From: Azospirillum humicireducens
GTDB lineage: Bacteria > Pseudomonadota > Alphaproteobacteria > Azospirillales > Azospirillaceae
DNA length: 64,000 nt
Direction of reading: 5' to 3'
Assembly (NCBI RefSeq): GCF_001639105.2
Contig: NZ_CP028902.1
Span: forward strand, 308,150-372,149
Below the pieces are notes generated by a model. The model saw only the letters and a program-made list of their open reading frames with translations, was not told the origin of the DNA and searched no databases. Position numbers and translations under genes: made by a program. This document shows positions 1 through 9,449 of the stretch, one piece after another; the stretch's first letter is position 1, and each line of letters starts with the position of its first letter.

Positions 1-176
1 CGCTGAACGCCGAGATTTCCCTGATCACCGTACAGCGCGACCAGATCGAATACTGGATCGCCCTCTACAAGGCGCTGGGCGGCGGCTGGCAGGCGGGAAC
101 GCCCGCCAGGGCACTCGCGCAAACCGCCGCCCAAGCCACCACACCGGACACCCGGAAGAGCGGAGACGCATCGTGA
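1..176 (+). CDS. TolC-type outer membrane factor, C-terminal end (partial)
   Basis: Only the last 58 codons are inside the window, read from base 3 to the TGA at 174-176. The tail contains YWIALYKALGGGW, a signature of the C-terminal helices of RND-associated outer membrane factors, followed by a low-complexity Ala/Thr tail. The stop overlaps the GTG start of the adaptor by 4 bases (GTGA), which indicates translational coupling. The protein would form the outer membrane duct of the tripartite pump encoded by the next two genes. The N-terminal part lies to the left of the window. Confidence 0.85.
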   Translation, partial: LNAEISLITVQRDQIEYWIALYKALGGGWQAGTPARALAQTAAQATTPDTRKSGDAS

Positions 177-1369
177 GCCTCCTCACCCGCAAGCAGATCA
201 TCGGATTTGCGGCCGGACTTGGGCTGGCCGCCGCTGCCGGCCTTGCCGCGGCCCTAGGCGAAACAGAGACCGGACCGCAGGACGGCACCGTCACCCGGCC
301 CGCCGTATCCACCACGCGCAACAGCGTGCTGACCGTCACAGCGACAGTTCCTCACCGTGAGGACTGGGCGCAGACCCTGCCGGCCAGTGGCGCCTTGGCG
401 GCGTGGCAGGAAGCGGTGATCGGCGCCGAGACCGGAAACCTGCGCATCACCCAGCTGTTCGCCGATGTCGGAACCCAGGTCACCCGTGGACAGGAACTGG
501 CGCGGCTGGCTCAGGACAGCGTGCAGGCCGATGTCCGCAAGCAGGAGGCGCTGGTGGCGCAGGCCAGGGCATCGCTGGCGCAGGCACAGGCCAACGCCAA
601 GCGCGCCCGTCTGGTCAAGGGCAGCGGCGCGCTGTCGGACCAGCAGGTGACCGAATACCTGATCACCGAAGAGACCGCGAGGGCCAGCCTGGCATCGGCC
701 GAGGCCGACCTGGACAGCAGCCGGATCACGCTGGCGCGGACCAGCATCCGGGCGGTGGATGACGGGGTGGTGACCTCCCGCTCCGCCACGCTTGGCACGG
801 TGGTGTCGGCAGGGACCGAGCTGTTCCGGCTGCAACGGCAAAGCCGGGTGGAATGGCAGGCGGAGTTGGACGCCCGTCAGGTGCCGCAGGTCCGGTCCGG
901 CCAGACCGCACGGGTGACCCTGCCCGATGGGCAGACGGTGGAGGGAACGGTGCGGCAGGCGGCCCCGGCGCTCAACAGCGGCACCGGTCGCGGCATCGTC
1001 TATGTGTCACTGCCGGCCGGAAGCGGCGCGCTGGCCGGCGGCTATGCCAGCGGCAGCATCGAGTTGGGCAACAGCCCGGCGCTGACCCTGCCGCAATCCG
1101 CCGTGGTTCTGCGCGACGGGCGGTCGCAGGTCTTCACCATCGGCGAGAACGGCCGGGTAACCCGGCGGATCGTCGCCACCGGACGGCGGCAGGGCGACCG
1201 GGTGGAGATCCTGTCCGGCCTGTCCGCCGATGCGCAGGTGGTGGAGACGGGCGGCGCCTTCCTGTCCGACGGCGCGACGGTCACCGTCGGGCCTCCGCCG
1301 TCCGCCGCTGTCGGTCACGGACCGACGGATGTCGCCACCCTGCCCGCAGCCGTGACCGGAGGGCGTTGA
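173..1369 (+). CDS. RND efflux periplasmic adaptor (membrane fusion protein)
   Basis: 398 residues starting at GTG 173, inside the stop of the upstream gene. An N-terminal hydrophobic segment (about residues 9-28) anchors or exports it. The middle shows the HlyD/AcrA order: half lipoyl domain (about 80-110), an Ala/Gln-rich coiled-coil hairpin (about 115-190), second lipoyl half with DGVVTSRSATLGTVVSAG, then beta-barrel and membrane-proximal domains. The family bridges the inner membrane pump and outer membrane channel. It sits 2 bases before the pump ATG, so all three form one operon. The exported substrate cannot be read from sequence. Confidence 0.92.
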   Translation: MSLLTRKQIIGFAAGLGLAAAAGLAAALGETETGPQDGTVTRPAVSTTRNSVLTVTATVPHREDWAQTLPASGALAAWQEAVIGAETGNLRITQLFADVGTQVTRGQELARLAQDSVQADVRKQEALVAQARASLAQAQANAKRARLVKGSGALSDQQVTEYLITEETARASLASAEADLDSSRITLARTSIRAVDDGVVTSRSATLGTVVSAGTELFRLQRQSRVEWQAELDARQVPQVRSGQTARVTLPDGQTVEGTVRQAAPALNSGTGRGIVYVSLPAGSGALAGGYASGSIELGNSPALTLPQSAVVLRDGRSQVFTIGENGRVTRRIVATGRRQGDRVEILSGLSADAQVVETGGAFLSDGATVTVGPPPSAAVGHGPTDVATLPAAVTGGR

Positions 1370-1371
1370 TC

Positions 1372-4300
1372 ATGAATCTGTCCACCTGGTCGATCCGCAA
1401 CCCGGTTCCGTCGCTGCTGCTGTTCATGTTGCTGACCCTGCTCGGCCTGATCGGCTTCGACCGGCTCGGCATCCAGCAGTTCCCCGACATGGATCTGCCC
1501 ACCGTCACCATCAGCGCATCGCTGGAAGGCGCCGCCCCGGCGCAGTTGGAGACGCAGGTCGCCCGCAAGATCGAGGACAAGCTGGCCTCGCTGAGCCGGA
1601 TCGAGCACATCACCACCACCATCACCGACGGCGCCGTGTCCATCAGCGTCACCTTCGACATCGACAAGAACGGCGAGGAGGCGCTGAACGAGGTGCGCAA
1701 CGCGGTGGACGGCGCCAAGGCCGACCTGCCGGCGAGCATGACCACGCCCAGCGTGTCGAAGGTGACGGCGGAAACCCGCGCGCTGCTGACCTACAGCGTC
1801 CGTTCCGACCGGCTCGACGAGACGGACCTGTCCTGGTTCATAGACAACGACGTGACCAAGGCGGTGCTGTCGGCCAAGGGCGTGGCCGGCGTGAACCGGA
1901 TCGGCGGCATCGACCGCGAGGTCCATGTCGACCTCGATCCGGCGCTGATGGCCGGGCTGGGGGTGACCCCGTCCGACGTGTCGACCGCGCTGAAATCGGT
2001 GCAGGCCGACAATTCCGGCGGCCAGGGCGAGATCGGCGGCAAACGGCAGTCGTTGCGCACGCTGGGTGCCGTCGGCACGGTGGAGGAGGTGGCCGCCATC
2101 GCCGTCCCGCTGTCGGACGGCCGACATGTCCGGCTCGATCAGGTGGCGCGGGTGAGCGACGCCCATGCCGACCGCAGCACCCGCGCCTTCCTCGATGGCA
2201 AGCCGGTGATCGCCTTCCAGGTCACCCGCAGCAAGGGCTTCTCCGACGCCGGCGTGGCCGAGGCGGCGCGCAAGGCGGTATCCAGCTTCGCGGCCGCCCA
2301 CCCGGAGGTGACGATCACCGAGGCCAGCACCACGGTCACCCCGATCCTGGAGAATTACCGCGGCTCGATGCATCTGCTGCTGGAAGGCGCCTTGCTGGCG
2401 GTGGTGGTGGTCTGGTGGTTCCTGCGCGACTGGCGGGCGACGCTGATCGCGGCGGTGGCCCTGCCGCTGTCGATCCTGCCGGCCTTCGCCGCCATGCATC
2501 TGCTGGGCTTCAGCCTGAACACGGTCTCGCTGCTGGCGCTGGCCCTGGTGGTCGGCATCCTGGTCGACGACGCCATCGTCGAGGTGGAGAACATCGCCCG
2601 CCACCTGCGCCAGGGCAAATCCGCCCGCGACGCCGCGATGGAGGCGGCCGACGAGATCGGGCTGGCGGTGATCGCCACCACCTTCACCCTGGTGGCGGTG
2701 TTCCTGCCGACCGCCTTCATGAGCGGGATTCCGGGTCGCATCTTCCGCCAGTTCGGCTTGACGGCGGCGGTGGCGGTGCTGGCGTCGCTGCTGGTGGCGC
2801 GTCTGCTGACCCCGATGATGGCAGCACAGTTCATGAAGGCGCAGCCCACGGAAGAGCGCGACGGCCGGCTGATGCTGACCTATCTCGCCACCGTGCGGGC
2901 CTGCCTTCGCCATCCCTGGTGGACGGCCTTCGCGGCGGTCGCCTTCTTCACCCTGTCGCTGACGATCATCCCGCTGCTGCCCACCGGCTTCCTGCCGGCG
3001 CAGGACGACGCGCAGAGCCAGGTGACACTGACCCTGCCGCCCGACGCCGCGCTGGACGACACCACCAATCTCGCCTTGCAGGCGGAGGCGCTGCTGCGCG
3101 GCGTGCCGGAGGTGACGGGGGTGTTCACTGCGGTCGGGACGGCGACAATGGGCGGCGGCATGGACGCCACCACGACGACCAGCCCACGCACCGCATCCTT
3201 GACGGTGGAACTGGCGCCACGGTCGGAACGCCACCGTAGTCAGGCGGCAGTGGAGGCGGAGATGCGCACCCTGTTGCGGCGCCTTCCCGGCGCGCGGGTC
3301 GAGGTCGGGCGCGGCAACAACGGCGAGCAGTTGCAGATCACGCTGGCCAGCGACGACCCGACCGCCTTGCAGCAGGCCGCCGACGCGGTGGAGGCCGATC
3401 TGCGCCGGCTGACCGGCATCGGCAACGTCACCTCCGGGGCGGCGCTCCAACGGCCGGAGATTCAAATCCGGCCGGACTTCGCCCGTGCGGCGGCGCTGGG
3501 CGTCACGTCGCAGGACATGGCGGATGCGGTGCGGATGGCGACTTACGGCGACTATTCGTCCTCCATCTCCAAGCTCAACCTGCCCCAGCGCCAGATCGCC
3601 GTTCGCGTGCGGCTCGACCCGGCGGTGCGCACCGACCTGTCGGCGCTGGACCAGCTGCGGGTGAAGGGCGCCAACGGAACGGTGGCGCTCGCCTCGATTG
3701 CGGAAATCGGCTTCGGCAGCGGTCCGTCGCAGATTGACCGCATCGACCGCTCGCGCAACGTTACCCTGTCGGTGGAGTTGGCCGGCCGCGCCTTGGGCGA
3801 GGTGATGCGGGAGGCCAAGGCACTGCCGTCGATGAAGGCGCTTCCTGCCTCGGTCCACCTCGTCGAACAGGGGGAACTGGAGCGGATGAACGAGCTGTTC
3901 GGCGGCTTCGGCACCGCGATGGCGGTCGGCGTATTCTGCATCTATTCGGTGCTGGTGCTGCTGTTCCACGAGTTCCTCCAACCGGCGACCATCCTGGCTG
4001 CCCTGCCCCTGTCGGTGGGCGGTGCCTTGTTCGCGCTGCTGGTGGCGGGGATGAGCTTCTCCATGCCGACCGTCATCGGGCTGCTGATGCTGATGGGCAT
4101 CGTCACCAAGAACTCGATCCTGCTGGTGGAGTACGCGGTGATGGCGCGGCGGGATCACGGGCTGGGGCGGGTGGATGCGCTGATCGACGCCTGCCACAAG
4201 CGGGCCCGCCCGATCCTGATGACCACCATCGCGATGGGCGCCGGCATGATGCCGATCGCGCTGGGGCTGGGCGCCGACCCCAGCTTCCGCCAACCGATGG

Positions 4301-4440
4301 CCGTGGTGGTGATCGGCGGGCTGCTGACCTCGACCATGCTCAGCCTGCTGGTCATCCCCGCCCTGTTCCTTCTGGTCGACGACTTCTCGCGGTGGATGGC
4401 CAGCTGGTTCGCGCCGCAGGGGGCAACAACGACGACCTGA
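1372..4440 (+). CDS. RND efflux pump, inner membrane permease (AcrB/MexF superfamily)
   Basis: 1022 residues from ATG 1372; the same frame is open upstream to 853 but that part is a shadow of the adaptor gene. The start MNLSTWSIRNPVPSLLLF is the usual TM1 of HAE-type pumps. GILVDDAIVEVENI carries the paired Asp of TM4 needed for proton coupling, and two large periplasmic loops and a repeated second half (LLMLMGIVTKNSILLVEY in TM10) are present. Length fits the family (about 1020-1050). It uses proton influx to expel hydrophobic compounds through the adaptor and TolC-like duct encoded just upstream. No regulator is adjacent; IS scars follow immediately. Confidence 0.95.
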   Translation: MNLSTWSIRNPVPSLLLFMLLTLLGLIGFDRLGIQQFPDMDLPTVTISASLEGAAPAQLETQVARKIEDKLASLSRIEHITTTITDGAVSISVTFDIDKNGEEALNEVRNAVDGAKADLPASMTTPSVSKVTAETRALLTYSVRSDRLDETDLSWFIDNDVTKAVLSAKGVAGVNRIGGIDREVHVDLDPALMAGLGVTPSDVSTALKSVQADNSGGQGEIGGKRQSLRTLGAVGTVEEVAAIAVPLSDGRHVRLDQVARVSDAHADRSTRAFLDGKPVIAFQVTRSKGFSDAGVAEAARKAVSSFAAAHPEVTITEASTTVTPILENYRGSMHLLLEGALLAVVVVWWFLRDWRATLIAAVALPLSILPAFAAMHLLGFSLNTVSLLALALVVGILVDDAIVEVENIARHLRQGKSARDAAMEAADEIGLAVIATTFTLVAVFLPTAFMSGIPGRIFRQFGLTAAVAVLASLLVARLLTPMMAAQFMKAQPTEERDGRLMLTYLATVRACLRHPWWTAFAAVAFFTLSLTIIPLLPTGFLPAQDDAQSQVTLTLPPDAALDDTTNLALQAEALLRGVPEVTGVFTAVGTATMGGGMDATTTTSPRTASLTVELAPRSERHRSQAAVEAEMRTLLRRLPGARVEVGRGNNGEQLQITLASDDPTALQQAADAVEADLRRLTGIGNVTSGAALQRPEIQIRPDFARAAALGVTSQDMADAVRMATYGDYSSSISKLNLPQRQIAVRVRLDPAVRTDLSALDQLRVKGANGTVALASIAEIGFGSGPSQIDRIDRSRNVTLSVELAGRALGEVMREAKALPSMKALPASVHLVEQGELERMNELFGGFGTAMAVGVFCIYSVLVLLFHEFLQPATILAALPLSVGGALFALLVAGMSFSMPTVIGLLMLMGIVTKNSILLVEYAVMARRDHGLGRVDALIDACHKRARPILMTTIAMGAGMMPIALGLGADPSFRQPMAVVVIGGLLTSTMLSLLVIPALFLLVDDFSRWMASWFAPQGATTTT

Positions 4441-4539
4441 GAACTTGTTTGCAGCGGCTCGAGTCCTTGGAAGTCAGCGCATGAACTCTACAAACAGATA
4501 CTCAGAAAATTGGGCCTCCAGCAAACCTGGGGCGGTTCA

Positions 4540-4643
4540 GCCTACGAGGGCACAAGGGACCAGATCAGATTGGCGGCGTGATACGAATCTGAACCAAGCT
4601 TATTCCAGCCGCCAAGCTGTCCGGGAAACGGGGACCATCTCAG
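4540..4643 (+). mobile_element. IS3-family 3' end remnant
   Basis: Holds the last codons of an IS3 orfB, reading AYEGTRDQIRLAA and stop at 4580-4582, a close match to the end of the orfB at 22057 (AYQGTPDPIRLAA). The following noncoding stretch shares the GAACCAAGC and terminal repeat TGTCCGGGAAACGGGGACCA (from 4618) with 21995-22020 on the other strand. The rest of the element to the left is missing. It ends exactly where IS110 coding sequence starts, so the IS3 had landed inside an IS110 transposase gene before most of it was deleted. Confidence 0.75.
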
Positions 4644-4644
4644 T

Positions 4645-5001
4645 CCGATCACCGCCAGTGCGATCGCGGCGGCTGTGCCGGACGGAACCTTGTTCCGATC
4701 CGGCCGCCAGTTCGCCGCGTGGCTTGGCCTGACGCCGAAAGCGCACAGCAGCGGCGGCAAGGAGCGGCAGGTTGGCATCAGCAAGCAGGGCGACGGTTAC
4801 CTCCGGCGCCTGCTCGTCGTCGGCGCCACAGCGGTCATTCGGTTGGCCCGCAAAGACAACGCTAGCCGAAGCTGGGCGACGAAGCTGTTGGAGCGCAAGC
4901 CGGCGAAGCTGGCCGCCGTAGCCTTGGCCAACAAAACTGCCCGCATCGCCTGGGCGGTGATGACACGCGGAAAAACCTACGAGGCGCCGGTCGCCGCGTA
5001 G
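4645..5001 (+). pseudogene. IS110-family transposase, C-terminal fragment
   Basis: Open frame without its own start, beginning PITASAIAAAVPDGTLFRSG and running to the TAG at 4999-5001. It contains the hallmark C-terminal motifs of IS110/IS1111 transposases: FAAWLGLTP, SSGGKERQVGISKQGDGYLR and RRLLVVGATAVIR, plus the terminal VMTRGK. About 110 residues remain of a usual 330-400, so the RuvC-like DEDD half is lost. The 5' break coincides with the IS3 terminal repeat. Not functional on its own. Confidence 0.85.
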
Positions 5002-5272
5002 TCGTTGTTCACCCGGCAAAGCGAGAGATTGCTCGGCGGGTGGATGTGCCAGGGTGGTGAGACGTGATGACGAACCGGCTGGGCCGGGGATCGATCAAAC
5101 TCACGGGGACCAAGCGCCTTCGAGCGCGTTGAGGTGATTTGGGCTTCGATCCGCGGAATTCATCAAGGCCAGCAGCCACGGCTGCGAAAACAGGCCGGAC
5201 ACATAGATGCATCCTATCGGCCGTCACTACGGATTTCACTCTTGCACCGGAAGGGCCGTCCACCACATCACC
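5002..5272. other. IS110 downstream noncoding region and spacer
   Basis: No gene seen. The sequence after the transposase stop looks like the long noncoding 3' flank that IS110-type elements carry. The junction with chromosomal sequence cannot be fixed by eye. The last part abuts the 3' end of the LysR gene. Confidence 0.4.
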
Positions 5273-6199
5273 TCACGACTTCGCGCCAGACAAGGGGGAA
5301 GGAGAAAGAATATCGGGGGAACGGAGCATGAGGAGATCGATGAACTGACGCGCCGCAACCGTCAGAGTGCGATTGTTCGGATAGATCGCATAGATGGTCA
5401 CGGGCTGCGGAAACCAGTCCCCCAGGACCCGGACGAGATCGCCCGTCCCGATGTCCTTCAGGCACAGTGCCTCCGGCAGGGAGGCAATGCCGAGCCGCCG
5501 GTGCACGGCCTGCAGCAGCGCTGTCGGAAGCGTCGTGCTGAAGCGCGGTTCGAAGCGGACCGCCGTTGTCCGGTCGCCGCGCGTCAATGTCCAGACCCAG
5601 TCCGACGAGCGGCTGCCAAGTCCAAGACAACTCATGCTCTTCAGATCGGCAGGGTCGCCGGGATGACCGTTTTCGGCAACAAACTCCCGATGGGCGACCA
5701 GAACATACGGCGAGGTCAGGATCTTCCGGGCGACCAGGGCGGCATCGGGCAGAGGCGTGAAGGAGGGAAAGATCACCAGATCCGCCTGCACCCCACGCGG
5801 ATCGAAGATCCCGAAGGATTCCTCCAGATGCAGACGGACGCCGGGCGCGGTCGCCAGGAACTCGGCCGCCAGCGTTTCGACCAGAACGGAGCCGAGGACG
5901 GGTGGACAGACCACATGCAGGAAACCGGTCGGGCTGTGGCGTGCCCGTTCCGCCATAACCAACAGCTTGTCCGCTTCCGACGCGATGGTCTTGCAGTGAT
6001 CGAAGCATTCGACGCCGAAATTGGTCAGCGTGAACTGCCGCGTCCCACGGTGGAACAATTTCAGGCCGAGCCGCTCCTCCAACTCGCCGATGCGGCGGGC
6101 AAGCGTCGATTTCGGCATGCCCAGGCGCCTTCCCGCCGGGGAAAGCCCGCCGGCTTCGACCACGCATTTGAACAGATACATGTCGTCCAGACCGTGCAT
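5273..6199 (-). CDS. LysR-family transcriptional regulator
   Basis: 308 residues. The N-terminal winged HTH (about residues 5-65) reads MYLFKCVVEAGGLSPAGRRL then LGMPKSTLARRIGELEERLG, and LFHRGTRQFTLTNFG is the usual linker entry. The remainder is a type 2 periplasmic-binding-like effector domain. It is divergent from the carboxylesterase at 6305 with a 105-base AT-rich spacer, so it most likely controls the esterase and the downstream transporter and porin. Effector unknown; an aromatic acid or ester would suit the context (inference). Confidence 0.9.
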   Translation of the reverse strand: MHGLDDMYLFKCVVEAGGLSPAGRRLGMPKSTLARRIGELEERLGLKLFHRGTRQFTLTNFGVECFDHCKTIASEADKLLVMAERARHSPTGFLHVVCPPVLGSVLVETLAAEFLATAPGVRLHLEESFGIFDPRGVQADLVIFPSFTPLPDAALVARKILTSPYVLVAHREFVAENGHPGDPADLKSMSCLGLGSRSSDWVWTLTRGDRTTAVRFEPRFSTTLPTALLQAVHRRLGIASLPEALCLKDIGTGDLVRVLGDWFPQPVTIYAIYPNNRTLTVAARQFIDLLMLRSPDILSPSPLSGAKS

Positions 6200-6304
6200 G
6201 TCCGTTCCATTTTTGGGACGTTAGTTCTCAAATATTAGCTCGAGCAAACTGTAAACAAAACGATATACTTTTCAAATCATCCAAACATCGTCAGGTGAAA
6301 CGAG
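6200..6304. promoter_or_regulatory. Divergent LysR/esterase intergenic region
   Basis: 105 bases, clearly AT-richer than the flanks (for example TGTAAACAAAACGATATACT around 6250). It must hold the promoters of both divergent genes and, by LysR family habit, the regulator binding site. I cannot assign individual -35/-10 boxes with confidence. An AGGTG at 6294-6298 precedes the esterase ATG. Confidence 0.5.
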
Positions 6305-7792
6305 ATGACCGCGATCGAAGATGTCGTGGCTACGACTCCCTTTGGCCGGCTGACCGGCAAGCGAATCGGCGGCGTTTCGTCGTTCAAGCGCGTTCCCTAT
6401 GCGGCGCCGCCTGTGGGCGCCCGCCGCTTCGCATTGCCGGGCGAGCCGATCAGTTGGACGGGCATCCGCCCGGCCACAGCGCCCGGCCCGATTCCGCCGC
6501 AGCTGCCGTCCCGTCTCGACGACGTCATGGGCGCCTACCCGGCGGCCCAGAACGAAGACTGCTTGCATCTCGACATTTGGACGCCGCGGTCGCTCGACGA
6601 CAAGGCACCGGTCCTGGTCTTCATCCATGGCGGCGGCTTCATGACCGGCGGTGGATCGCTGCCATGCTACGACGGTCAGCTCATCGCCGAGCGCAGCGGC
6701 CTGGTCGTCGTCACCATAACCTACCGTCTCGGCACGCTGGGGTTCCTGCCCATCGAAGGGCTGGCCGCGCCGAATCTGGGGCTGCATGACCAGATCACCG
6801 CCCTTCGCTGGATCCGGCAGGCGATCGGCGCGTTCGGCGGCGACCCGGACCGCATCACCGTCGCCGGCCAGTCGGCGGGCGCCTACAGCATCGCCAGCCT
6901 GCTGGGCTTGCCTGTTGGACGTTCACTGTTCAACCAGGCGATCCTGATGAGCGCGCCGACCGGAATCAAGCTGCGGACACCGGAGGAGTGCAAGCCCATC
7001 GTCCAGGGCCTGCTCGAACTGCTCGGGCTGGAGCCGGGCCAGACCGCGGCGTTGCGCGACATTCCCATCGATACCCTGATCGAGGCCCAGGGCAAGCTGC
7101 TGCGGCGCCCGCCGACGACTCCGGGCGACATCACACCGCCCTTCATGCCTGCCTATGACGGCGTGCTGATTCCCCGCGATCCCCTGGCGTCGCTCCGGGA
7201 TGGCAGCGCCGGATGGTGCAGCACCGTCGTTGGCGTGACCCGTGAGGAATACGCCGCCTTCCATGCCGGCAACCCGATGCTGGCCGGCCTGACCGAGGAG
7301 CAACTGCTGGCGGCGATCGCCGGCCTGTATGGCGACCGGGCGGGCGCGGTGGTGTCGGCGGCGCGGACGGGACGCGTGCCGACGACGCCGCAGACGCTGC
7401 TCAGCGACTTGCGCAGCGACGATACCTTCATCCAACCGAACATGGATTTCGCCGAAGCCCAACTTCGCCATTGCGCCCCGACGGGCGCCCGCACCTTCGT
7501 CTACCGCTTCGACTGGCAATCGCCCAATGCGGCGCTCGGCGCCTGCCATTGCCTGGACCTGCCCTTCCTGTTCGGGAATCTTGCCGTCTGGCAGGAGGCC
7601 GCCCCGATGCTGCACGGTGCGAACCGGGCGGAACTGGAGGACCTCTGCCGGCTGTTCCAGGGTGCTCTTCTGCGCTTCGCGGCGCAGGGGGATCCCAACG
7701 GCCCGGACACGCCGGCCTGGCCGTCGCATGATCGGGGCCGCGCGGTTCTGCATGTCGACCGGCGGATCTACGCCGCCGGGCTGATCGGTTAG
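6305..7792 (+). CDS. Type B carboxylesterase (alpha/beta hydrolase)
   Basis: 495 residues, normal for the carboxylesterase/pNB-esterase family. Visible landmarks: early SFKRVPYAAPPVGARRF, oxyanion-hole FIHGGGFMTGG, nucleophile elbow AGQSAGAYS with catalytic Ser, an acidic GVTREEYAAF, and CHCLDLPFLFGN, which carries the catalytic His position. No signal peptide is seen, so it is predicted cytoplasmic. It hydrolyses carboxylic esters; specific substrate unknown. A hairpin 10 bases after the stop separates it from the MFS gene. Its neighbours (aromatic acid importer, outer membrane channel) suggest it frees an acid from an imported ester (inference). Confidence 0.92.
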   Translation: MTAIEDVVATTPFGRLTGKRIGGVSSFKRVPYAAPPVGARRFALPGEPISWTGIRPATAPGPIPPQLPSRLDDVMGAYPAAQNEDCLHLDIWTPRSLDDKAPVLVFIHGGGFMTGGGSLPCYDGQLIAERSGLVVVTITYRLGTLGFLPIEGLAAPNLGLHDQITALRWIRQAIGAFGGDPDRITVAGQSAGAYSIASLLGLPVGRSLFNQAILMSAPTGIKLRTPEECKPIVQGLLELLGLEPGQTAALRDIPIDTLIEAQGKLLRRPPTTPGDITPPFMPAYDGVLIPRDPLASLRDGSAGWCSTVVGVTREEYAAFHAGNPMLAGLTEEQLLAAIAGLYGDRAGAVVSAARTGRVPTTPQTLLSDLRSDDTFIQPNMDFAEAQLRHCAPTGARTFVYRFDWQSPNAALGACHCLDLPFLFGNLAVWQEAAPMLHGANRAELEDLCRLFQGALLRFAAQGDPNGPDTPAWPSHDRGRAVLHVDRRIYAAGLIG

Positions 7793-7801
7793 CACATCGC
7801 C

Positions 7802-7823
7802 GGGAGCGGTTCCATCCGCTCCC
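7802..7823 (+). terminator. Hairpin after carboxylesterase gene
   Basis: Perfect 8-bp stem GGGAGCGG / CCGCTCCC with loop TTCCAT, starting 10 bases after the esterase stop. No T-run follows, so it may slow or protect the transcript rather than end it fully. Confidence 0.45.
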
Positions 7824-7985
7824 CGTCCCGAACGAATGCCCCGGCTGCCGGGAGGTTTGAGCGGCCTCCCCGCCCTTTGCACGATAAAAAACCAAGCACA
7901 AAGAAGCAGTACCAAACAAAATCAAAGGGCCTCGCGTGTCCTTGTCGGATCGACGGGGTTCCGAACAGAACAGGAGGCTTACGAG

Positions 7986-9209
7986 ATGACTTCCAGCCAA
8001 TTTGCGGAAGGGAATGACGCAATTTCGTCCGGCAGGACGAGAAGCCTATATACTATTGTAATCACCTGTTTCCTGATTGCGATGTTCGATGGTTTCGACA
8101 TCAACGCGATCACCTTTACTGCTCCCGTTCTGGCCCGTGAATGGGGAATCGCACCGGCCCAGATGGCGCCGGTGTTCCTTGCCACCAGCGCCGGGGCCGT
8201 TCTCGGCTATATCGCCTGCGGTGCGCTGGTCGCGCGCTGGGGACAGCGGGTGGTGGCGGCGACAAGCGTGCTGCTGTTCTCGCTGGGCACGCTGGCCACC
8301 ATCACCGCCACCGACGTATTCACGATGAGCCTGCTACGCTTCGTCACTTCCATCGGACTGGGCGGGGCGCTGCCGGTGGCGGTTGCCACGGCGGCCGGCG
8401 TCATGCCGGAGCGTCACCGCGGCACGGCGGCCATCCTGGTGGCCACCGGCCTATCGGCCGGCGGTGTCGTCGGGGGCGTTCTCGGCGCTCCGTTGATGGC
8501 GCATTTCGGATGGACCGCGATCTTCATCGTCGGCGGGCTCCTTCCCCTGTTGCTGGTGCCCGCCATTCTGCTGGTCCTCAGGAATGCCGAATCCACCCCC
8601 AAAGGCGAGGGCGGCAAGCTGGTCCGCGAACTGTTCCGCCACGGATTGGCCGCCCGGACCATCCTGCTGTGGCTGTTCTCCTTCCTCGTCTTCATCGACG
8701 CCTACGCCCTGCTGTACTGGATCCCGTCGCTGCTGAGCGGCATGGGGATGCCCAGCGAACTGGCGCCCACCAGCACCGCAGTCTTCTCGATGGGTGGGTT
8801 GGTCGGCAACATCGCATTGACCCTGCTGATCTCCCGGCTCGGTGCACCGCTTACGCTGATGGTTGCGACGATCGTCGGTCTCGTCAGCATGGCTGCCTTC
8901 GGGCTGTTGCACGCACCGCTCGATCTGATGATGCCGCTCGTCTTCGGCATCGGTGCCGGCTCGATCCCGTGTTGCGTCGGCCAGAGCGCCCTGGCGGTCG
9001 CCTTCTATCCCGACCGTCTGCGGGCGGCCGGAATCGGCTGGGCGGCGGCGGTCGGACGGATCGGCTCGATCCTCGGTCCGGCGGTCGGCGGAGCGGCGCT
9101 TTCCCTTCAACTGGCCCCGCAGCAGATCATCCTGGCCGCCACGGTGCCCGTCTTCTGCGCCTTCCTTGTCCTGGTCGTGCTGGCGGGACGGGAGCGCCGG
9201 AGGGCCTGA
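7986..9209 (+). CDS. MFS transporter, aromatic acid:H+ symporter (AAHS) type
   Basis: 407 residues. ATG 7986 is chosen over the upstream in-frame ATG at 7836 because AGGAGG at 7972-7977 lies 8 bases before it and the protein then starts with a short cytoplasmic tail before TM1. TM1 ends with FDGFDINAITFTAPVLAREW, the DGxD signature of AAHS carriers such as PcaK and MhpT, where the Asp is needed for uptake. Twelve hydrophobic segments can be counted and the loop 2-3 motif GALVARWGQR is present. Likely imports an aromatic or small organic acid. The preceding 193-base spacer suggests its own promoter or processing site. Confidence 0.88.
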   Translation: MTSSQFAEGNDAISSGRTRSLYTIVITCFLIAMFDGFDINAITFTAPVLAREWGIAPAQMAPVFLATSAGAVLGYIACGALVARWGQRVVAATSVLLFSLGTLATITATDVFTMSLLRFVTSIGLGGALPVAVATAAGVMPERHRGTAAILVATGLSAGGVVGGVLGAPLMAHFGWTAIFIVGGLLPLLLVPAILLVLRNAESTPKGEGGKLVRELFRHGLAARTILLWLFSFLVFIDAYALLYWIPSLLSGMGMPSELAPTSTAVFSMGGLVGNIALTLLISRLGAPLTLMVATIVGLVSMAAFGLLHAPLDLMMPLVFGIGAGSIPCCVGQSALAVAFYPDRLRAAGIGWAAAVGRIGSILGPAVGGAALSLQLAPQQIILAATVPVFCAFLVLVVLAGRERRRA

Positions 9210-9449
9210 TCCTGTCCGCCGCCGCTGTCCCATCAAAGGGGCGGCGGGCAGGATACCGCCTCCGAAACCTCCATCGCAGTCGCGATTTTTCGTGATCGAC
9301 GCAATGGCGCAAGCCGGGCGGCGCACGGCTCCACCTTGCCTTTTGTCCGGGAAGTACCGGGGGTCCTCAAAAAATACCCGGAGCCCAGCGAATGAAAAAT
9401 TCATTCGTCAAAGAAAAATCTTCCTATCCTGAACAGGGAAATCAGAGAC
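9210..9449. other. Intergenic spacer between MFS and porin genes
   Basis: 240 bases without a convincing gene. The last 80 bases are AT-rich (AATGAAAAATTCATTCGTCA around 9391-9410, itself partly palindromic), a likely promoter or operator region for the outer membrane channel gene. Nothing else stands out. Confidence 0.35.

Noticed and set aside
853..1371. Extended N-terminus of the RND pump frame
   Set aside because: These codons overlap the adaptor gene and look random; the pump family starts at the ATG 1372.
1315..4293. A 992-codon minus-strand open frame under the RND pump gene
   Set aside because: It is antisense to a pump with complete family motifs, and its own translation is rich in His, Arg and Gln with no domain. 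GC-bias shadow.
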